Origin: an uncultured Lachnospiraceae bacterium
GTDB taxonomy: Bacteria > Bacillota > Clostridia > Lachnospirales > Lachnospiraceae
Direction: 5' to 3'
Length of the DNA: 64,000 nt
Assembly (NCBI GenBank): GCA_902779305.1
Contig: CACZBD010000001.1
Span: 1-64,000 of the forward strand
The number at the start of each line of letters is the position of its first letter. The stretch's first letter is position 1. Under the pieces are notes generated by a model. That model worked only from the letters and a program-made list of their open reading frames with translations, was not told the DNA's origin and ran no database searches. Below are positions 54,401 through 60,375 of the stretch, piece after piece. The position numbers and the translations under genes are program-made.

Positions 54401-54901
54401 GCGGTGGCCTTTTCCTACGGGTTCAGCGGAAGGAACGATTCGAGACTGACAAATACGGTCGGTTATATCGCAACGCTTCTGGAAGTGTTCTGCCATATCA
54501 AAGGGCAGACTTCGCTGCTTGCCTATCTGCAGAGATTCCAGAAAGATCTGCTCAATCTGATGATGTTCCCGTCGATGCCGATCCCGGAAGTGACGAAAGC
54601 ATATCCGAACGCGATCGACGTTACGTTCCTCTATCAGCCTTACGAGAGCCCGGTCTATGACATGGACGGGACGAAGGTGCGCGCGGAGTTTTTGCAGGAG
54701 ATCATGCCGAACGAGAGCGTCAAGACGATCTTTCAGGTTTCGCAGGATCAGGACGGCGGCTTCACCTGGGATATCGACTATCACGGGAATCTGTATTCGG
54801 AAGACTGCATCCGCAACGTTTATGAGCGGATCGAGCATGCCCTGCAGGCGATCTTAACGGATGATGATCTGCAAAAGGCAATGGAGTTCCAAACTTCGTA
54901 G
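51434..54901 (+). CDS. STAS - adenylation - carrier - condensation fusion (NRPS-like)
   Basis: Residues 1-105 are a STAS domain with LYTSSAGIRLLL, matching the SSAG phospho-site of anti-sigma antagonists. An NRPS adenylation domain follows (~160-645): LIYTSGSTGKPKGVM (A3), FDFSIMEEY (A4, with the Asp that binds amino groups), NGYGPTEST (A5), YKSGDLVRI (A7), GRKDNQVKIRGLRIELGEVE (A8) and NQKIDRKAL (A10 lysine). A carrier domain (DSGMSSLDIM, Ser ~690) and a C-terminal condensation domain with HLNSDG (HxxxDG, His867) complete 1155 residues. It should activate an amino acid, load it on the carrier and condense it with an acceptor; product unknown. ATG 51434 follows GGAGG by 7 nt. It stands alone, next to the divergent cyclase gene. 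Confidence 0.9.
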   Translation: MEKRFENGTVYITLCPKLDYDSAMKADEEVFTYMKELEEAQEDGCIKAIVLNAEELLYTSSAGIRLLLKLKKKISDMRITNVSDEVYETISITGMEELFGLEPVNEQKVEDSFDPVFTVAKSFGVTSGEERGPDYVFHVNASVPLTGINESGSAAKFVPVTKLFELQAKDHAKEIAVTSSKGSYTYEELNRAANRIANTLIYAGAKAEDVVCIMLERGIEIYAATLGILKAGAAYTIVNPKYPDDRIEYIYRDAGCKYIISSKDMVYERLELFVDSLQKRPLFFEHLMTWPDDKNPATEICPQDLCYLIYTSGSTGKPKGVMIEHKNLSNFLLLCPENHEVLGLAQKGNCFLAMAQMTFDFSIMEEYIPLVIGKKVALALYEEIANPERMIEFMNENQVDAACFTPSYLSGLLRLPNAKSAVSRLKVIDFGAEAFPGTLYTRIREVNDSVYIMNGYGPTESTISCTMKVVDDAEHITIGKPNANVFVFVADEQNREVKKGEKGELLICGEGVGRGYVNLPEKTAASFIEFAGMRCYKSGDLVRINENDEIEYTGRKDNQVKIRGLRIELGEVESVISEMPGINLCVASSYKDRYLCLYYTSSSGLKEEEVRAYAKEHLAHYMVPDFYMLLSRMPMTPNQKIDRKALPEPSIKEEVLTPPETEEQKKLLEILRTVMTDQEYGIDTNLIDSGMSSLDIMLFLSLLGENYAVGMGIADLNAHPTIRELEQFLKSAPKIKKHERKDRYPALILQTVDYFATASGEGNLNMPTIYELDPQVDDERLKEAIYTAMEAHPGLTMRFEVQDNALYQIPQSDFRNYEIETVTMTDTEFSMKKRSLSRRIAPDAKWQFCFRIIRTETRKFLFADYSHLNSDGTSIGIVIEDIIAAYEGKKCEAETMTLFDFADYMSDFWETKAGKRCIEFYMLGLKDVGGPVTLPADLNGTTWEPKRFSKKADVDAKLFSEFCRKNHLTESTLLAGALGIALCQASGREAVAFSYGFSGRNDSRLTNTVGYIATLLEVFCHIKGQTSLLAYLQRFQKDLLNLMMFPSMPIPEVTKAYPNAIDVTFLYQPYESPVYDMDGTKVRAEFLQEIMPNESVKTIFQVSQDQDGGFTWDIDYHGNLYSEDCIRNVYERIEHALQAILTDDDLQKAMEFQTS

Positions 54902-54945
54902 CACATCGTTAACTTCTTGTACTCTGTACGAAAACCTAAGAAATG

Positions 54946-55081
54946 TGCTATAATGATCTTTGGCAGACCGCTTACGGGCAAAGTGAATGTTCGTAGCATA
55001 AGAATGAATTATAAGACACGCATATATCATAAGCGATATTTATCTTATAAGATGTACAGCCATTCTTTTCCGCGGTCCGCC
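54946..55081 (+). ncRNA. Structured RNA or long leader upstream of yhaO-like gene, unassigned
   Basis: An extended -10 (TGCTATAAT, 54946-54954) predicts a transcript starting near 54961. From exactly there the sequence can fold into one nested rod: GGCAGACCGC (54962-54971) with GCGGTCCGCC (55072-55081, one mismatch), AAGAATG (55000-55006) with CATTCTT (55061-55067), TTATAAG (55009-55015) with CTTATAA (55044-55050), and ATATC with GATAT at the tip. The left side bulge can form a small hairpin (TTACG/CGTAG). No T-tract follows, so it may be a leader of the exonuclease operon. It matches no RNA family I recognise. Confidence 0.5.
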
Positions 55082-55150
55082 GGTTTAGCTATGAGGGGAA
55101 ATTTCCCGGAAATCCCGGGGAGTATGATCGATTAAAAAGGGGAAAATCAG

Positions 55151-56257
55151 ATGAAGATCATTCATTGTGCGGATCTGCACCTGGATTCGCCCATGCGGGC
55201 CAATCTGGATGCAGCCAAAAGCAAGGAACGGAAGCTGGAGCTGCTGGATACTTTCCAGAATATGGTAAAGTATGCGGCGGACGAATCCGTGGAAGCGATC
55301 CTGATCGCAGGAGACTTATTCGACAGGAAGGTCGTTTCCAAAACAGCGATCAATGCATTCTTAAGACAGGTCGAAACCCATCCCGAGATCACATTCTATT
55401 ATCTTCGCGGCAACCATGATGCCATGAGTCTGCCTATCGCAGCGGGGCTTCCGGACAATCTGAAACTGTTCTCGGATTCCTGGACCCGTTATGTGATGAA
55501 TCCCGAAGGAAAAGGAAATATCGTGCTCCACGGCGTGGAATATAACGGTGTGAACGAGAACTCGATCTATGACAGTCTGTCACTGAATCCCCGTGATTTT
55601 AACATCCTGATGCTACACGGGCAGACGACCGAGCACAATATGGGGGATCGCACCGAATATATCCATGTCAAAAAGCTTGCGGGACGCGGGATCGATTATC
55701 TGGCGCTCGGCCATGTGCACGCTTTTGCAAAAGAAAAGATCGATGAGCGGGGCACGTACTGTTTTCCGGGCTGTCTTGAAGGCAGGGGATTTGATGAGTG
55801 CGGATCCCATGGCTTTGTGCTGCTTGAGATCAGCGAGGAGCAAGGCACTTACAGCATGACTTTTGTTCCTTTTGCAAAGCGGACTCTTTATACGGTAGAA
55901 GTTGACGTGAGCAACTGCATGCGTTCGGAAGAGATGAGAGAACGCGTGGAACAGGTTGTTACGGAATGCGGCTTTGGCGAAAGCAGTCTTCTGAAGATCA
56001 TCCTGACGGGGACCGTGGATGTCAACTGTGAGAAGGACCTTGATTATATCCTCCATCCCGTTAAGAGCAGATTCTATTTTGCCAAGCTGTATGATGAGAC
56101 CAGAATGGAGGTTGATTTCAGGATGTATGCGTTTGATGAGTCTCTGAAGGGAGAGTTCATCCGCAATGTGCTTGCATCCGATCTGACGGATGACGAAAAA
56201 GGGGAAGTCATCCATTACGGCCTGATGGCGCTTCGCGGGGAGGAGATCGAAAAATGA
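55151..56257 (+). CDS. Mre11/SbcD-like metallophosphoesterase, YhaO type
   Basis: The 368-residue protein is a calcineurin-type nuclease subunit: HCADLHLDSP (metal motif DxH, ~res 5), AGDLFDRK (GDxxD, ~res 56), YYLRGNHDA (GNHD, ~res 84), LMLHGQT and ALGHVHAF (GHxH, ~res 186). All phosphoesterase motifs are intact. With the overlapping ATPase gene it forms a YhaO-YhaN pair, the Firmicutes relative of SbcD-SbcC that acts on DNA ends. ATG follows AAAAAGGGGAAAA. The stop overlaps the next gene by 4 nt. A long leader with strong potential structure lies upstream. Confidence 0.93.
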   Translation: MKIIHCADLHLDSPMRANLDAAKSKERKLELLDTFQNMVKYAADESVEAILIAGDLFDRKVVSKTAINAFLRQVETHPEITFYYLRGNHDAMSLPIAAGLPDNLKLFSDSWTRYVMNPEGKGNIVLHGVEYNGVNENSIYDSLSLNPRDFNILMLHGQTTEHNMGDRTEYIHVKKLAGRGIDYLALGHVHAFAKEKIDERGTYCFPGCLEGRGFDECGSHGFVLLEISEEQGTYSMTFVPFAKRTLYTVEVDVSNCMRSEEMRERVEQVVTECGFGESSLLKIILTGTVDVNCEKDLDYILHPVKSRFYFAKLYDETRMEVDFRMYAFDESLKGEFIRNVLASDLTDDEKGEVIHYGLMALRGEEIEK

Positions 56258-58410
56258 GGTTGATCGCTCTTCATATTGAAAATTTCGGAAATTTAAGTGA
56301 TTTTGACCTGAAGTTCGATGAGAATCCGACGGTCATCCTGAAGGATAACGGCTGGGGCAAAAGCACGCTGGCCGCATTTATCAAGGTGATGTTCTACGGC
56401 TTTTCCGGAGAGAACAAACGGACAAACGAATTAAAAGAGAGAGAAAAATACCGTCCCTGGAAGGGCGGCGTCTACGGCGGGAGACTCAGCTATGAGGCGG
56501 GCGGTGTGCCGTATGAGATCACCAAAGTGTTCGGCAACAAGGAAAAGGAAGACAGTTGTGAACTGATCAACCTGACGACCGGACTGAAGGTGGAAGATCT
56601 GGATGCATCTCATGCCGGGCTTGACCTGTTTGCGCTCGACGAACGTTCCTTTATGCGTTCGGTCTTTATCGCGCAGAATGATGTGCGCGTGCATGAAGAT
56701 GGCCGGGAAGGGATCGCGGACGGGATCAGCGCCAAGATCGGCAAACTCAGTGATGCGACGGATGACGTGAACCGTTACGAGGCCGTGATGGACAGGCTGA
56801 ATGACCTGCTCAACCGGATGTCTCCGAAACGTGCGACCGGCAGCATCAAGCAGATGAGCGCGCATATTTCGTCCCTGCAGAATACGCTCCGTCAGGAAGA
56901 GTCCATCAAGGATTCCGCGCAGCGTCTGGAACTGCAGTTAAGATCGGAACAGGAAAAAGCGCATCAGATCGAAAACGAGCGGATCGCCATGGACGAGCGG
57001 TTCCGGCAGGACGCGCAGCGGGGGGAACTGCTTGCCAGAAAAGAAGCGCACGAGCAGCTCTGGAACCGGTATGAGGAAGCCAAGAACAGTCTCGAAGAGC
57101 TGGAGAACAGTTACGAAAACGGGCTGCCGTCGGAAGAGGATGTCCGGGAGAAATTAAAGATCTGGGATGAGAGAAATGTGCTCTGCACAGGTCTTGACAA
57201 TAAAGAACTGCAGCTGAACTACCTGATCAAGGACGCCGCGGAGGCAAAGGTCCGGGCGGAGGAAAAACACCAGCTCTACCTTGACGAAAAGAGATGGCGG
57301 GAAGAAAGAACGGAGAAGATCAAACGATCCGCGATGATCCTGCTGGCCATTGCCATTGTGCTCTGTGTGGGCGGCGCGATGACCGTTTTCGTGCTTTCGC
57401 GGATCACCATCGGCGCCGGTGTCATCGGCGGCGGTATCGTCAGTCTTTTTGCGGCGCTGATCCTGATGATCTGGGCGCACTTTTCCGGAAGGAAAAATGA
57501 TGAGATCGACGATGAGTCGGTAATCGATGAAGCGGCCCAGCGGGGCGATGAACAGGATATCGAAGAGATGAAAGTGCGGATCGGACAGGACAGGGACAGG
57601 GTTGCGATCATCGAGACCAATGTGCAGGAATTCTTACGGCATTACCGCTTCCCTTATGAGCCAGAAGACGTGAGTGCAACGCTCTATGAGATCCGTAAGC
57701 AGATCGAACAGCTGCATGTAAAAGAAGACGACCTGACGCAGAAACGGGAAGAACTCAAAGCATTCGAAAAAGCAAACGACATGACGGCGATCATGAATAT
57801 CCCCGAAGCATCGGATGGCGGAGAGCCTTTCGATATGCAGAAGGAGCGCGCGGAGAACATGAGGCGGTTTAAAGTCACGCAGGATGCGATCCGCCTCTAT
57901 GTCAGACAGCTGGATGAATACCAGGACCAGCTGCAAAATATGGAAGAGATGCGCTCGGAACTGACCGGCCTTACAAAGGAACGGGACGACAAGCTTCACC
58001 AATACGAGATGCTGACGCTGACCAGGGATTATTTAAAAGGCGCCAAGCAGAACTTTTCGGCCAAATACCGCCGTCCGCTCCTGGACGGGTTCAAGAAATA
58101 CTACAGCAGGCTGAGCGGAGAGGAAGTGTCCGAATTCCAGCTGGATGCCAACATCCACATGACCAAGCGTGCCTTCGGCGAAGCAAGAGACGTGGAAGCC
58201 TACAGCAACGGAAGCCGCGATCTGGTCGATATCTGTCTGCGCATGGCTCTTGTGGACGCCATGTATCATGATGAGAAGCCGTTTGTGATCTTAGACGATC
58301 CCTTCGTCAATCTCGATGAGAACAGAACGAAACGGGCGCTGACCTTCTTAAAGGAAGTGGCTTCCGATTATCAGGTGATCTACTTTACCTGCCATACTTC
58401 GAGGGCGTAA
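56254..58410 (+). CDS. SMC-like AAA ATPase, YhaN/SbcC type
   Basis: The 718-residue protein has Walker A (DNGWGKSTLAAFIKVMFYG, ~res 32) and AFIENF-type N-terminal ABC-ATPase features, long coiled coils (~180-350 and 450-600), then an ABC-like signature (YSNGSRDLVDICLRMA, ~res 650) and Walker B (FVILDDPFVNLDE, ~res 680). Two hydrophobic segments interrupt the coils (~355-410; AMILLAIAIVLCVGGAMTVF), as in YhaN-type proteins, suggesting membrane attachment. It works with the overlapping phosphoesterase on DNA ends. Shorter than classical SbcC (~1000 aa) but typical for YhaN. Confidence 0.9.
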   Translation: MRLIALHIENFGNLSDFDLKFDENPTVILKDNGWGKSTLAAFIKVMFYGFSGENKRTNELKEREKYRPWKGGVYGGRLSYEAGGVPYEITKVFGNKEKEDSCELINLTTGLKVEDLDASHAGLDLFALDERSFMRSVFIAQNDVRVHEDGREGIADGISAKIGKLSDATDDVNRYEAVMDRLNDLLNRMSPKRATGSIKQMSAHISSLQNTLRQEESIKDSAQRLELQLRSEQEKAHQIENERIAMDERFRQDAQRGELLARKEAHEQLWNRYEEAKNSLEELENSYENGLPSEEDVREKLKIWDERNVLCTGLDNKELQLNYLIKDAAEAKVRAEEKHQLYLDEKRWREERTEKIKRSAMILLAIAIVLCVGGAMTVFVLSRITIGAGVIGGGIVSLFAALILMIWAHFSGRKNDEIDDESVIDEAAQRGDEQDIEEMKVRIGQDRDRVAIIETNVQEFLRHYRFPYEPEDVSATLYEIRKQIEQLHVKEDDLTQKREELKAFEKANDMTAIMNIPEASDGGEPFDMQKERAENMRRFKVTQDAIRLYVRQLDEYQDQLQNMEEMRSELTGLTKERDDKLHQYEMLTLTRDYLKGAKQNFSAKYRRPLLDGFKKYYSRLSGEEVSEFQLDANIHMTKRAFGEARDVEAYSNGSRDLVDICLRMALVDAMYHDEKPFVILDDPFVNLDENRTKRALTFLKEVASDYQVIYFTCHTSRA

Positions 58411-58414
58411 GAAC

Positions 58415-59026
58415 ATGATCAAAAATATCATCTTTGACATCGGGGAGATTCTGTTAAGTTACCGCTGGACCTATGCGCTCGAAATGAGCGGCCTTTCCGA
58501 AGCGGAAGGAAACCGTGTCGGCAACCTTATTTTTTCGGACAGACTCTGGTATGAACTCGATGCCGGAAATATCATGCTGGAAGAAGCAAAGCGGCTGTAC
58601 CGGGAAAAGTATCCGGAAGATGCAAGATCGATCTCCTTTTTCCTCGATCATCCGGAAATGATGCCGCTTGATCGGAAAGAGGTCTGGGCTTATCTTCCGA
58701 AACTGAGGGATGCAGGCTACAAGCTTTATGTCCTTTCCAATTACGGGAAGGAGCTCTTTGACATGCATGTGTTAAAAGCGCCGTTCTGGAAGGATATCGA
58801 CGGCGGCGTCATTTCCTATACGGTGCATGTCTGCAAGCCGGATGAGAAGATCTACAGGATCCTTCTTGATAAATATGATCTGAAGGCGGAAGAGTGCCTG
58901 TTTTTTGACGACAGACCGGAAAACGTCGAGGGCGCATTAAACTGCGGATTCAACAGCCGCTGCATCCAAACGGAAGCGGAACTGACCGGGGAACTCGACA
59001 GGCTTCTCGCCGAGGCGAACAGTTGA
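58415..59026 (+). CDS. HAD-superfamily hydrolase
   Basis: The 203-residue protein has HAD motif I as FDIGEIL (nucleophile Asp8), motif II LYVLSNYG, the lysine in CKPDEKIY and motif IV FFDDRPENVEGA. Position +2 after the nucleophile is Gly instead of Asp, as in YihX-like and epoxide-hydrolase-N-like members, so it belongs to that group. The substrate is unknown, possibly a sugar phosphate or other small phosphate ester. It starts 4 bp after the YhaN-like stop and is probably in that operon. Its end overlaps the first of three 19-bp repeats in front of the foldase gene. Confidence 0.88.
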   Translation: MIKNIIFDIGEILLSYRWTYALEMSGLSEAEGNRVGNLIFSDRLWYELDAGNIMLEEAKRLYREKYPEDARSISFFLDHPEMMPLDRKEVWAYLPKLRDAGYKLYVLSNYGKELFDMHVLKAPFWKDIDGGVISYTVHVCKPDEKIYRILLDKYDLKAEECLFFDDRPENVEGALNCGFNSRCIQTEAELTGELDRLLAEANS

Positions 59027-59078
59027 CATAACACTATTTAGTTAACATAACACGGGATGGTTAACATAAATCAACCAT
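59022..59078 (+). repeat. Three 19-bp direct repeats GTTRACATAA before the foldase gene
   Basis: GTTGACATAACAC (59022), GTTAACATAACAC (59041) and GTTAACATAAATC (59060) recur at exactly 19-bp spacing. The TTRACA of each unit and the CATAA of the next are 17 bp apart, so the array reads as overlapping promoter-like boxes: TTGACA-N17-CATAAC and TTAACA-N17-CATAAA. Could be a regulator array, a promoter, or both. Confidence 0.65.
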
Positions 59079-59104
59079 AAACATCGGGATCACAAGGTAG
59101 GAAC

Positions 59105-60187
59105 ATGCTTCATCAACGACAACATGCCGGGATAAAATCAAATAAACCGAAGCCTGCATGGCTTTTGACGGCTGTTCTTATGCTGATCGTCTGCATGTTC
59201 AGCGCATGCGGGAACAGGAACAAGACGGAAGTGATCCTGACCACGAATTTTAAGGACGGCGAAGTGTTCCGGATCGAAAAGAGTTCCTGTTATCTGCCGG
59301 AAGTCATGGTCTATCTGGTCAATTCCGAGAACTCTTATGATGAGATCTTCGGAGAACAGATCTGGAGTGTGCCGCTTTCCGATTCGACCGTGGGCGAGGC
59401 CTATAAGGAAACGATCTTAGCCAGGATCGCGCAGATCAAGGTCATGAACCTTCTGGCAAAAGACTACGAACTGACTTTGGATGAGAAAGAGCTGCAGCTT
59501 GCAGGGGAAGCCGCAAACACCTATTTTCAGTCCCTGAACGCGGATGAGATCAAGGCGATGCATGTCAGCGCCGACACGATCCGGCAGCTCTACGAAGAGT
59601 TTGCGCTTGCAAACAAACTGTACAAAAACATTACCGAGCAGATCCAGCCGGAGATCAGCGATGATGAGGCCAGAGCGGTCAGCGTGAAAAGCATCCTGAT
59701 CAAGACCTACTCGATGACCAATACCGGGACCAGGATCGAATTTACCAGACAGCAGAAGGACGAAGCCTATGGGCGGGCGCAGGATGCGCTTGCAAAGATC
59801 CGGGCCGGATCGGATTTCGATGTCGTTGCGGCGGATTATAATGAAGATTCGGAAAGCTCCTACAGCTTTGCCCGCGGGGTGATGCCGCAGGCATTCGAAG
59901 AGGCTGCCTTCAACCTGGACAATGGTGAAGTCAGTGAGATCATAGAAACGGAATACGGATATCATATCCTGATGTGCACGAGTTCCTTTGACCGCGATGA
60001 GACGGACGCCAACAAGGCCGGGATCGTCAAAAAGCGGCAGCAGGAGGAGTTCAACCGGATCTATGACGAATATGTGCAGGGACTGACCACCAACCTGAAC
60101 GCGGAGCTTTGGGAAAGTGTGGAATACAAAAAGAGTCCGTCGGTCAATACGACGAGTTTTTTCGAGGTTTACGACAGCTATTTCTAA
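59105..60187 (+). CDS. PrsA-like peptidyl-prolyl isomerase lipoprotein (PpiC type)
   Basis: The 360-residue protein carries a lipoprotein signal peptide (LLTAVLMLIVCMFSAC, lipidation at Cys36), a SurA/PrsA-like helical N-domain and a parvulin domain (~res 195-305: SVKSILIKTYSM, GSDFDVVAADYNED, FNLDNGEVSEIIETEYGYHI). Such foldases sit on the outer face of the membrane and help secreted proteins fold, fitting the many secreted proteins here. The N-domain is longer than in short PrsA proteins. The weak GG-rich site (AAGGTAGG) precedes the ATG. Three 19-bp repeats lie upstream, and a CIRCE palindrome that can double as its terminator lies 26 bp downstream. Confidence 0.88.
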   Translation: MLHQRQHAGIKSNKPKPAWLLTAVLMLIVCMFSACGNRNKTEVILTTNFKDGEVFRIEKSSCYLPEVMVYLVNSENSYDEIFGEQIWSVPLSDSTVGEAYKETILARIAQIKVMNLLAKDYELTLDEKELQLAGEAANTYFQSLNADEIKAMHVSADTIRQLYEEFALANKLYKNITEQIQPEISDDEARAVSVKSILIKTYSMTNTGTRIEFTRQQKDEAYGRAQDALAKIRAGSDFDVVAADYNEDSESSYSFARGVMPQAFEEAAFNLDNGEVSEIIETEYGYHILMCTSSFDRDETDANKAGIVKKRQQEEFNRIYDEYVQGLTTNLNAELWESVEYKKSPSVNTTSFFEVYDSYF

Positions 60188-60213
60188 ACAAAATCTAAAC
60201 AAATTCTGAATTA

Positions 60214-60240
60214 TTAGCACTCAGGCACATTGAGTGCTAA
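60214..60240. promoter_or_regulatory. CIRCE operator (HrcA binding site)
   Basis: TTAGCACTC-N9-GAGTGCTAA is a perfect match to the CIRCE consensus. HrcA represses heat-shock genes through it in many bacteria. It is followed by T6, so on the plus strand it can also act as the terminator of the foldase gene. The htpG promoter lies 7 bp downstream. Confidence 0.95.
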
Positions 60241-60247
60241 TTTTTTA

Positions 60248-60276
60248 TTGACTTTTCATTTTGGCAAGGGTAAACT
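60248..60276 (+). promoter_or_regulatory. htpG promoter next to CIRCE
   Basis: TTGACT (60248-60253), 17-bp spacer, TAAACT (60271-60276), about 100 bp before the htpG ATG. Confidence 0.7.
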
Positions 60277-60375
60277 GAATTTCGGATACGGATCCGGATA
60301 CATGAAGATCCATCGAAAAAGGGTTGCAAAAACAGGATCCGCTGAAGGAAATGACAAAGAAAGAAGGACGAAAAC

